The notes beneath the pieces are model-generated. The model made no database searches. It was not told the DNA's origin and saw only the letters and a program-made list of their open reading frames with translations. Source: Euphorbia lathyris (Eukaryota; Streptophyta; Magnoliopsida; Malpighiales; Euphorbiaceae). From it: DNA of 64,000 nucleotides. The stretch is taken from positions 40,942,501-41,006,500 of the forward strand of contig NC_088919.1 of assembly GCF_963576675.1 (NCBI RefSeq), read 5' to 3'. Below are positions 11,114 to 20,275 of this stretch, in pieces (position 1 is the stretch's first letter; every line of letters begins with the position of its first letter). Position numbers and translations under genes: made by a program.

Positions 11114-12943
11114 ATGGATGCCGTTCGCGCAGACTTCATCATTAAGCGGTTGTGGTTTCGCGAGAGTAGCCGGCTAGTCAAGCAGTTTGATCAACTACAG
11201 ATTGACGGTTCCGAATCGGCAGTTGTGGCTTCTGAATCATCTTCGTCTGAGTATACTCAGCCTTCTGCCAGTATGTCAGCGACCGACGAAAAGGTGGCCG
11301 AATTGGAAAACTCTAATGATCAGTTGGCCGCAATTTTGGCCCAACTCGCTGAGCTAGCGTTGAAGGATAACAAGAGTGGTAGTAAGCGTGCTGAGAATGA
11401 GGTGAACACCGGTCCCCGCTTCGGGAACGAGGATGACTATCAGGATTATATCCAGAAACAGCTTGAGAAAGAGAAGGCTAAGGAAGAGGAGTGGAAGCAG
11501 CACATCACTCAGGAAGTGCAGGATCTGGGTGGGGGAAGTTTCGGGAGTCAGGACTTTTATAATTTGAAGAACTGCTTGTCGGCAACGGCTTTGCCTTTGA
11601 AATTCCGGCTCCCGGGCATGAAGAAGTTCGATGGAACTTGGGATCCCACGGCTCACATGAATCAGTATGTTGCAATAATGAAGCACATGATCCTGACTGA
11701 GGATCAAGTCCTGGGACTGTTTAATACCTATCTGGAGGGAGCTGCCCCCGTATGGTTTCATGCGTTGCCGGTGGTGACGAAGAGAGATTGGAAGGAGTTG
11801 GCAAAATCATTTATCGCTCAGTATAGTTTCAACACTATGCTTGAGGTTACTCTAAAGGAGCTGGAAAGCACTAAGCCACAAATTGGTGAGTCTTTTTCCG
11901 ATTTTGTGAGGAGGTGGAGAGCTAAGGCGGCGGTTATGAAGCAAAATCCGCTTGAGCAGGATCAGATCCGAATGGTAATTGGCAACACGTTGCCATATAT
12001 TAAGAATGAGCTGCGGTATATGCCTTTTACCGATTTCAATCAGATGTATAGCTGCGCCTTGACAGTCGAGGGGGACGGAGAGCCGAAGAAAGCTTATACC
12101 AAGTGGACAAAGTCTGGATATAGTGCCGGAGGGCCAAGCGCGAGTACAGAATCGGCCGCCGTGAAAGTGCTTGATCTTAATGCTATCGAGAAGAGGCAGT
12201 TCGCCAAGTTTGATCAGACCTACGCAAAAGTTTTCGAACGATTGCAGAAAAAGGGATTGTTGAAAGCCCTCACTCCTTATAGCAAAGCACCGCCTACTCC
12301 GCAGATACAAGCTAGGGGATACTGCGAGTTCCACAGTAATTATGGGCACACTATTGAGAACTGCGAGAGACTGAAACACAAGATTCAGGATTTGATTGAG
12401 GAAAAGAAGATAGTTGATCCTTCATCAGCGAACCCTTCCACTAGGCGTAATCCATTGCCTAACCATAGGGTGAGCATGATCGGGTCTGGGCTCGGAGCAA
12501 GTTTAGTCATGGAATCCTTCGGGGAAAATGAAGAGGAGTTGTTGGACTCCGATGAGAAGAGTAATGTTGGAAATGGTTTATACGTGTCCTTCCTTGGCAA
12601 GGAGAAGGAGGGTGAACCGATGGATGAAGGGTTAGACGGCGGAGCACCGTATGATGAAGATAGTGCTGAAGAGACCGGGGAAGGGTCGTCTCGAACTATT
12701 GTGCCAGAATTGAGTCTATTCAGTGGAGGAGAGAATCCCGATGTGCACTTGCGTGAGTATATGCATGATATGTTTGTTGAATCCTTTGGGATGGACGAGA
12801 TTGCTCAGTGGTTCCACCATTCGTTAATAGGCGAGCCTTTGGGGTGGTTCCACTCATTGCCTGACTCCTGCAAGCATGATTGGGAACAGTTGTCCAATTT
12901 ATTCCTAGAAAAGTACAAGAAAGCTAAGGATAGGACCGCATAG
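11114..12943 (+). CDS. Gag of gypsy A, first part: capsid-like domains 1 and 2 plus zinc knuckle
   Basis: A 609-codon frame. Residues about 1-160 are a charged, Gln-rich N-terminus. Capsid-like domain 1 (about 11599-12090) has both lobes: KKFDGTWDPTAHMNQYV, a VWFHALP turn, and SFSDFVRRWRAKA. A CX2HX4HX4C knuckle (CEFHSNYGHTIENC) lies at about 12322-12363. Where a protease would follow there is an acidic linker and then a second N-lobe (12701-12940) with the shared motif SLIGEPLGWFHSLP. The TAG at 12941-12943 is in frame with the next block, so the protein probably continued. Gag forms the particle shell around the element RNA. The Met at 11114 is the first in frame; an upstream start is not excluded. 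Confidence 0.85.
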   Translation: MDAVRADFIIKRLWFRESSRLVKQFDQLQIDGSESAVVASESSSSEYTQPSASMSATDEKVAELENSNDQLAAILAQLAELALKDNKSGSKRAENEVNTGPRFGNEDDYQDYIQKQLEKEKAKEEEWKQHITQEVQDLGGGSFGSQDFYNLKNCLSATALPLKFRLPGMKKFDGTWDPTAHMNQYVAIMKHMILTEDQVLGLFNTYLEGAAPVWFHALPVVTKRDWKELAKSFIAQYSFNTMLEVTLKELESTKPQIGESFSDFVRRWRAKAAVMKQNPLEQDQIRMVIGNTLPYIKNELRYMPFTDFNQMYSCALTVEGDGEPKKAYTKWTKSGYSAGGPSASTESAAVKVLDLNAIEKRQFAKFDQTYAKVFERLQKKGLLKALTPYSKAPPTPQIQARGYCEFHSNYGHTIENCERLKHKIQDLIEEKKIVDPSSANPSTRRNPLPNHRVSMIGSGLGASLVMESFGENEEELLDSDEKSNVGNGLYVSFLGKEKEGEPMDEGLDGGAPYDEDSAEETGEGSSRTIVPELSLFSGGENPDVHLREYMHDMFVESFGMDEIAQWFHHSLIGEPLGWFHSLPDSCKHDWEQLSNLFLEKYKKAKDRTA

Positions 12944-14026
12944 TGTTTTGCGCTGCAAATTGGGCCTATTAAGCGTCCATTGCCAGCTGTCAGTAAATAC
13001 AACGGCAACAAGGATCCAATAGAGCACCTTCACTTCTACTTGTCGGCCATGGGGCCGTTGGGTTTTAAGGAAGAAGAGATCACCAGTCTGTTTTGCAATT
13101 CACTGATAGGAGAGCCGCTGATGTGGTATATGTCTCTACCGATGCGTATCAAGTGCGATTGGGCCGCGATGACCAAGAGGTTCATTAAGGAATATATAGT
13201 ATGGATGCTTGCGGAGCAAACACCGGACTCACCCTCTTATGAAACACCTGAAGCGGTGTTGGCAATGCCCAAGTATGGCGGATATCGGGATCCTGTGGAG
13301 CACGCAAGGTTGTTCCGCAATCATATGTATGATGTTGGGTTCCCTCAATGTGAGTTACATGAACACTTCTCGGAAACTCTCATGGGAGAAGCCTTGTTGT
13401 GGCACCAAGGCCTATCAGAGGAAGAAATGGGTCATTGGATACCTCTTAGGGATGCGTTTGTGTCAAGGTATGAGATGTATGTTCCATGGACGGGATCCCT
13501 GGAAGATCTGGATAGGATCAGGCAATTCCCCGAGGAACCGTTTGTGGATTACGCTAGGAGGTGGAGGTACCACTACGAGCAGTGTCAAGAGACGATGAGT
13601 GAAAAGGTGCAGCTCATGTGCATACAAAGAGGCGCAATTCCGATGGCGGAAAGAAGGATGAATAGAGTGTCCCTCAGGGACTATGATGATTTGATAGGCT
13701 GGGCTGTGTATGGATCAGCGGATCCCTTGTACGTAAATCCGAACGTCCCTCACGTGATGGATCTGATGGTTGTGGATATCTGGGGAAGTTCCTCGGACGA
13801 GGAAGGTATCAATCAGAAAGCTTCAGTCCATATCTGGGATGAGTCTGATGACGAGCCGAAAATTGCCGTAATGGTAGAGTCGGGCCGAGGCACCGAGGGA
13901 AAGAATCTGCCAGGATTTAAGATCTTCAACGATGTTACCGACTGGGGCAAAGGAAAGGCAAGCTGCTTCATAGAGGGGATCATGATGCTTGACCTGAATG
14001 CTGAGGAGCAAGTTATCACTGCATAG
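12944..14026 (+). pseudogene. Gag of gypsy A, continuation: capsid-like domains 3 and 4
   Basis: Same frame as the preceding 609 codons after one TAG. Domain 3 (about 12971-13200) has KYNGNKDPIEHLHFYL and SLIGEPLMWYMSLP. Domain 4 (13249-13726) has KYGGYRDPVEHARLF, TLMGEALLWHQGL and a C-lobe with FVDYARRWRYHYEQC that matches the C-lobe of domain 1. Then comes an acidic tail to a TAG at 14024. No Asp-Thr/Ser-Gly protease motif is visible in this frame between the zinc knuckle and RT. The order N-C lobe, knuckle, N, N, N-C lobe is not the usual single capsid of gypsy elements. Confidence 0.8.
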
Positions 14027-15704
14027 GCAACCGTGGGAGCGGTGGATGAACCAAGCACCTCCAAGGCCCATGAAAACCCCGAGAACCCCGATGACGACAA
14101 CTAGATTACCGCTTTGTTTGAATATGACGATGTACTCACCAATACTATCAATGAAATGAATTCTGATTTTGCTTACTTGCTTGATGTTGATTCTGATCAT
14201 TCCATGCATTCTCATTCATATAACATGCCTACATTTGAAATCAATGCAATAGAAATGTCAACTTTAAATCTTGGCACGGATGAAAATCCTAAACTTATAC
14301 AAATTGCTCAAGAATTAACTATTGAAGAGAGGAAAGAATTTGAGAGAATAATTAAAAAATACGAAATAGTGTTTGCTTAGACGTATGAAGACATGCCAGG
14401 AATTGATAAATCCATCGTAGCTCACCGTATTCCAACATACCCCGATGCTAAGCCTGTGAAACAGAAGCTCCGACGCATGAGGCCGTAATAGGCAGATAAG
14501 ATCAGGGAAGAAGTGAAGAAACAGTTAGAGGCAGGTTTCATCGAAGTAATTGAATATCCGCCATGGGTGGCAAATGTAGTGCCAATCGCAAAGAAGGACG
14601 GTAAGGTGCGAATGTGCGTCGACTATAGAGATCTCAACAAGGCTTGAAGATGAATTCGCATTGCCCCACATTGATGTATTGATCGACAGTGCAACATCAA
14701 GCATCTTGCACACAAACGTAGATGGCTTCATGGGCTACATGCAGGTTCAGATGGCCGAGAAACACAAAGCAAAGACCTCGTTCACTATTGAGTGGGGGAC
14801 ATATTGCTATAGAGTAATGCCATTTGGTTAAAAAAACGCCGGTGCAACTTATCAGCGAATGGCTACGGCACTGTTCCACGACATGATACACAAAGAGGTG
14901 GAGGTCTATGTGGATGACATGATTGTCAAGTCAAAGACAAGAGAAGGGCATTTCGTGGCACTTGAGAAGTTTTTGGCCTGAATCACAGAATTCAAGCTAA
15001 GGTTGAACCCGAAGAAGTGCTTCTTTGGCGTTTCCTCGGGGGAAATCCTAGGCTATGTAATCAGCAACATGGGGATTGAGGTGGATCCCGATAAAGTGAA
15101 AGCCATACAGGAAATGCCGGCACCGAAGAATGAGAAAGAAGTGAGAGGATTCCTGGGGCAGGTTCAGTATATCAGTCGATTCATAGCACGACTCTCCACA
15201 ATCTGCGAACCAATCTTTAAGCTGCTACGGAAAGATCAACCCACAGTTTGGAACGATAAGTGCCAGCAAGCGTTGGAAAGTGTCCGGACCTATTTGACTA
15301 ATCCACTGGTTTTGAGGCCGCCTAAACTCGGAAAACCACTTCTCCTCTATGTAGCGATCGAGGAGCGATCCATTGGAGCAATGTTGGCCCAGGAAGGGGA
15401 CACCGGTGTGGAGCACGCAATATATTATCAGAGTAAAAAGTTCATGGGATACGAGCTTAAGTATAATATGTTCGAAAAGACGTGCGTGGAAGTCGTATGG
15501 CTAACAAAGAAGTTGCGGCACTATTTTCAGTCTTATAAAGTGATCATTATTTCCCGGATGGATCCCGTGAAGTATCTGTACCGAACTCCATCCTTAACAA
15601 GGAAGCTGGCCCGATGGTTCTTGATTTTATCCGAATTCGACATCGAATATGTGACGAAGAAGGTTATCAAGGGGAGAGCCGTGACGGAATTTCTGGCCAA
15701 TTAG
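14027..15704 (+). pseudogene. Gypsy A pol: reverse transcriptase and RNase H, broken
   Basis: In frame with gag at first. Recognisable RT parts are WVANVVPIAKKDGKVRMCVD (14558-14620), the VMPFG and NAGATYQRM region (14815-14860) and VYVDDMIVKSK with the catalytic YVDD (about 14905-14940). The connection and first RNase H follow to 15704 (FLGQVQYISRFIARL, AIYYQSKKF, SEFDIEYV). Disruptions: TAG 14102 and 14378, TAA-TAG 14486-14491, a small deletion with frameshift at about 14645, TAA 14829, TGA 14979, TAG 15702. Several stops sit where Trp or Gln is expected. This copy cannot make RT. Confidence 0.85.
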
Positions 15705-16624
15705 CCCCTAAGTGCGGAAGAAGAGGAGATAAACTATGATTTTCCCGACGAGCGCCTGAACGCAATAGAAGTTATACCATGGAAAATGTTCTTTAATGGA
15801 GCGGTTAAATCGAATGGAGCGGGTGTAGGAGTGTTGCTTATCTCACCAGAAGGGGAAAGGATCCCGATGGTAAAGAAGTTGTCGTTCCCTCTCACTAATA
15901 ATATGGCCGAGTATGAAGCGTGCATCTACGGGTTAGACTCACTAGCAGTGCTAGGAGCGTCGTATGTTGAAATCTGGGGCGACTCAAAGTTGATTATCGA
16001 GAAAGCCCATGAAATTGGGAAGTAAGGGAAGAAAGGTTACGCCCGTACCTAGACCAGCTAGGAGGGTTGGCATAGAGGTTCAGTGAGTGCCGCTTTTATC
16101 ATATTCCCTGAGCGCAGAACCAAGCGGCGGATGCATTGGCCATGCTGGTGTCGGTATGGGATAATCCACGGAATCTTGCCTCAAAGCCTCTAGTACTGAG
16201 GAGGTCTCACAAACCGTGCTACAAAGATGTAATGTTGTTAGGAGTGGATGGAAAGCCTTGGTATTTCGATATCGTGAACTTCATGAAAAGTGGAACTTAT
16301 CCGACAGAATCAGAACTTAGGGATCAGGCCGTGATTAGAAGGTTAGCCTAGCAGTTCGTCATCCACAATGACTTGCTCTACAAAAGGCACGCCAATGGAT
16401 TACAATTGAGATGTTTAGACGAGGGAGAAGCCCGTGAAGCGATGGAGTCGGTGCACTCGGGAATTTGTGGAGCCCATATGAGAGGAGCAGTGTTAGCAAA
16501 GAAAATCATAAGGCAAGGCTTCTATTGGCTCACCATGGAAAGAGATTGCAACAAATATGCGAAGGAATGCCATGGTTGTCAAATCCACTGGGATTATAAT
16601 CACCTGCCAGCTATGTAACTACAT
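15705..16624 (+). pseudogene. Gypsy A pol: second RNase H and integrase zinc domain, broken
   Basis: After the stop at 15704 a second RNase H-type domain is seen (15786-16025: GAVKSNGAGVGVLL, NNMAEYEACIYGL, GDSKLIIEKAHE), as in Tat elements, though the first catalytic Asp of the usual DGA motif is replaced (NGA). The piece 16026-16372 holds further fragments with stops at 16023 and 16349. From 16373 the integrase zinc domain appears: HSGICGAHMRG and CHGCQIHW supply the HHCC residues, ending with a TAA at 16616-16618 just before the catalytic core. Confidence 0.75.
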
Positions 16625-17530
16625 GTGTTAGCACCCATTTGGCCGTTTGCGGCTTGGGGCATTGATATCATCGGGGAGGTGAGGCCTAATGCGTCGAACG
16701 GACACAAATTCATTGCAGTCGCCATTGATTACTTCACCAAGTGGGTAGAGGCAGAATCATTTAGCAAGTTGGGGTCTAAGCAGATGAGGAAGTTCATTGA
16801 AAAGCACTTGATCACCAGGTTCGGAGTGCCTCATCACATGATCACGGATAATGGGGTCCAGTTTCAGGGAGAGGTGAGAAGTCTCTTCCAAGAGTACGGT
16901 ATTGAGCATCATAGGTCTTCTCCGTATCGCCCACAAGCTAATGGTGCAGTAGAGGCGGCTAATAAGAACCTTAAAAGGATTCTTGTAAAGATAGTAGAAT
17001 CGCATCGGAATTGGCACGAGCAGCTTCCGCTCGCTTTATGGGCTTATCACACGATGGTTAGAACGTCAACTGGGGCAACGTCGTTCTCCTTGGTATATGG
17101 GGCCGAAGCCATCCTCCCAATTGAGATTGAAAAGCGATCGTTAAGCATCGCAGTAGAAGCAGAGATTCCCGAGATGGAATGGGTGAAGAAGCGATATGAG
17201 CAATTAGTATTGGTGGACGAGAAAATGATGGAGGCTCTTTACCACGTGCAGTTATATCAGAGAAGGATGGCCCGAGCCTTCAACAAAAAGGTCAAGGCCA
17301 GCCCTATCAAAGAAGGGGACCTGGTGCTGAAACAAATCCGAATGACGCACACCGACCCTAGGGGCAAGTTCAGGCCAAACTGGGAAGGACCATTCCTCGT
17401 GAAGAAAATCCTAAGCAAAGGGGCGGTGAAGCTAACTACTATGGACGACATGGAGTTCTCCGAACCTACCAATCTAGACAGGCTTAAGAAATACTTTTCG
17501 TTAAAAAAAAGAAAAAGAAAAAAGAAATGA
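16625..17530 (+). CDS. Gypsy A integrase catalytic core and C-terminus (fragment of pol)
   Basis: A 301-codon open stretch that continues the polyprotein after one stop. The DDE triad is visible: Asp in AAWGIDIIGEV (about 16665), Asp in HMITDNGVQFQG (about 16845) and Glu in ANGAVEAANKNLKRI (about 16955). The C-terminal part has the chromatin-near motif GDLVLK, PNWEGPFLV and ends in a Lys/Arg-rich tail. Integrase inserts the element cDNA into chromosomes. In the living element this is the end of Gag-Pol, not a separate gene. Confidence 0.85.
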   Translation: MLAPIWPFAAWGIDIIGEVRPNASNGHKFIAVAIDYFTKWVEAESFSKLGSKQMRKFIEKHLITRFGVPHHMITDNGVQFQGEVRSLFQEYGIEHHRSSPYRPQANGAVEAANKNLKRILVKIVESHRNWHEQLPLALWAYHTMVRTSTGATSFSLVYGAEAILPIEIEKRSLSIAVEAEIPEMEWVKKRYEQLVLVDEKMMEALYHVQLYQRRMARAFNKKVKASPIKEGDLVLKQIRMTHTDPRGKFRPNWEGPFLVKKILSKGAVKLTTMDDMEFSEPTNLDRLKKYFSLKKRKRKKK

Positions 17531-17539
17531 AAATTCCTG

Positions 17540-17693
17540 ATAGGTTGAAAACCCGCAAAGGGCGACCTATGCAACAATAAGGGACATCCCAATGGGTGAA
17601 AACCCGAAAGGGCACTCGTTTGAAAATTCCAGGATAATAAAAGGAGAGATAAAAAATCGCTGGGATCTGAAAACCGAAAAGAGGCGGGTCCTG
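17540..17693 (+). repeat. Three spaced hairpin repeats after integrase
   Basis: Three diverged copies of a unit with core TGAAAACCCGNAAAGGGC lie at 17540-17570, 17589-17621 and 17659-17693. Each has an inner CCC-GAAA-GGG type hairpin (GNRA-like loop; GCAAA and a looser loop in copies 1 and 3) and outer flanks that pair: AGGT with ACCT in copy 1, GGGTG with CACTC in copy 2. The unit is a known-looking motif downstream of pol in plant Tat-type elements; its role is unknown to me. Confidence 0.7.
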
Positions 17694-17961
17694 GTAACAG
17701 TGGCTATATCTTGAGCAATTATGAAAATAATGTATAAACGGCTAAGTATTTCTGTTGTTTGTAAATAAATAAAGGCATGAATATATTTGAAGAGGATGAT
17801 TGGAATCATTATAATCTACTGAATGCATTGTATTATGAATCATGAGTTATACATTTCCTACCTCTTTCACATAAAAAAAAGCCTATGTCCTATCCACCCC
17901 TCTCCCTATATACAAGATATGCATCAGGGTAATACTAATGAGAAAACTACAAATAATGAGC

Positions 17962-20159
17962 CTAATAAGGAGGAAGATCCCAGAAGTCCTCAAAGTCCCT
18001 CAGACGAGAAGCCCGCTCCGCAGATAAGGCCTCCTCGGCAACCCGACGACCCTCCTCGGCGGCAAGGCGCCCCGCGGTCTCCACTCGCGTCATCTCCTCT
18101 GCGGTAAGACGCCCCTCGGTCTCCACTCGCATCATCTTCGACCAATGAGCATTTCTCTCTCGATAGACATGCCCGACCCTAGCATCGGCATCCCGCTGCG
18201 ACTCACTGAGCCACTGCTCGTTTGTATGAAGATCGCTCTGCAAATAAAAAAAAGAAGAAGAAAAAAAATATATCAAAACAGACAACAACTGAAGTCATAC
18301 ATACATATGTGCATCACACGCATACATTTCACTACACTAATACAGAATAAGAATACTCACCAGGTGTCCGGCACAGCGCAGGTTGAGCTGCTCTCTGAAA
18401 TAACCGGATAATCCTATGTAATCGGTACACGTCTCCCTCGAAGTATGGAGGGCATCAGGGGGATCGAACGGCATCCTCGAGGTAAAAACCGAAGGGGCTG
18501 TCTCGATACCGGAGTAGGCCACGCCCACCTCACCGTAATGAATCACCGGAAAATCTCTCCCTGGGATCGGGAAGGGTGTGCCAAGGCGAAGCTGCTCTGG
18601 TCGGGCAGCGCCGGAGGACTCACCCGCGTGATAAGAAGCCTCGCTCACGGATGCTCGGGCTCGGGTACCATCGAAAAAATCCGACGTCCGAGCACTCCTC
18701 AAGGAACCCTCCTGCAAATAAAGGCAAAATGAATACACCTAACTATCTCATAAACAAAGAATAAATAAGTCAGACACTCACCGGAACCTCCTCTGATCCA
18801 AAAACTCCAGCAACGGCGGCCGCCGAGAACACGTCATCCGCAGGGTCCACATCCATCGCAACCTCGGGAGGATCCAGCGGGGTCAACAGAGTCAATAAAT
18901 AGTGGACGCAACTCCCTGCGTGGTCCCACACATCTCGAGGCGCAAATCGACGGGTCAAATCGCGACGGATGTCCGACAAGGGCATGACCCTCACCGCAAA
19001 CATGGACACGGGAATCTCACCTGGCGTCCAATGTGTGGCGCTAACCCCAGTAAAACCGCGGTCACCCAAATACCATGCTCGCACGCACGGGCCGGTGAGC
19101 ACACACTGCTGCCCCTGAACGCGGGTGACATAAGCATAATCGGGACCAAAATCGCGGTCGTCCCATCTGAAGGAAATCTGAAAAACAAAAGAAAGGTCAG
19201 ACAAGATCAAACGAAAATCCAGTATAGTTAGGAGACGTTCACCTATCCCAAGCTCCGCGTGTCGATCCATAATAGGAGTCGGGCCACCGTCCGGCTCCTC
19301 TCAGTGCGCAAATCAAAGTCACTCCACCTCGCCATAAGTGGAAGCCTAACCGCGCGCGGCCTACTCCTGCGGGTGCACGGAAGAATCCGCCTCTCATAGG
19401 CCCAAACCTGCTCGTAGAAACAGATGTCAGAAGCAGAAATCGCGAAGAGAATAAAGGGGCAAGCCAATGATAGAGGACGTACCAGGAGGGCAAAGGTGTA
19501 ACCGCCGAAATCCTTGCGCTTCCGACAAGTCAAGTCGAGGAATTTATATAGAAAAGCCAAGCCGGCTCCTGACCAATCATAGGACGACACCGCATCCAAA
19601 TCACGGAAAGCCTGGATGAGACCCGCATATATGGTTCCGCTCTTAGTGCGGAAGATCGTCTCGCTAAAGCATACAGAAGGAAGCTGCGAGTGGCCTGATC
19701 CGTGTCATCTCGGTCACAGAAGTCCCTGCGACTCAATAATCCAAAGGTGGTAACAAACTTCGCCGGGGTGGACTTGACACCTGGATAGACTCCGGGTCCG
19801 ATCAGAGCAGATATCTCAGCACGGTCAACCCGAGGACGCACCATGTCGAAGAAAAGCGGGACCGGGATGCCGCTACCCCGCAATCCGGTCAGCAGGGAGA
19901 AGTCGCGGGGCGAGATCGTCATCTCCCCAAACGAGAAGTGAAAGGTGTGGGTCGAGTCTACCCATCTCTCGCATAAGGCGCGCAGGCCGAACCGGTCGCA
20001 CACTCCGTTGGCATGAGGCAGCGCCAGGATGAAAGGCTCGAAGCCCAACTCTCGTACCCGGGCTTTAGCCGCCGGGCTAAGCATGGCATGCCATGTGTGA
20101 ATGTCCTCGGCGGTCCCTGAAATGCCAATGACCTGGAAGGAACGGAACGGGTAAGGCAA
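17962..20159 (-). pseudogene. Antisense plant-mobile-domain (PMD) gene with introns inside gypsy A
   Basis: Minus strand, opposite to gag-pol. Exon pieces: 20159-19483 (LGFEPFILALPHANGVCDRF, TFHFSFGEMTISPRDFSLLT, then SYDWSGAGLAFLYKFLD), 19407-19243 (VWAYERRI, RWSDFD), 19177-18782 (FRWDDRDFGPDYAYV), 18711-18361 and 18237-17962 (Arg/Glu-rich coiled coil, stop at 17962). Introns 19482-19408, 19242-19178, 18781-18712 and 18360-18238 all run GT to AG and all keep phase 0, which supports the model. The domain is that of MAIN/MAIL1-type PMD proteins, also known in plant transposons. Breaks: one frameshift near 19672 and a TAG as last codon of the exon ending at 19243, where CAG is expected before GT. 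Confidence 0.8.
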
Positions 20160-20195
20160 AGGGCCAAACTAAAGTCATTACTTTTTTTCACTATT

Positions 20196-20270
20196 CACGT
20201 GCACCGTTTACGTTTTTACTATTCACGTGCACTATTCATGTTTTTACTATTCACGTGCACTATTCACGTG
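20196..20270 (-). promoter_or_regulatory. Four G-boxes (CACGTG) upstream of the antisense PMD gene
   Basis: CACGTG occurs at 20196, 20224, 20252 and 20265 within repeats of ACTATTCACGTGCAC; the first three are exactly 28 bases apart. CACGTG is the plant bZIP/bHLH site. The cluster lies 37-111 bases upstream of the first recognised codon of the antisense gene and just outside the 3' LTR match. It is absent from the 5' LTR. Confidence 0.6.
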
Positions 20271-20275
20271 CGTTG

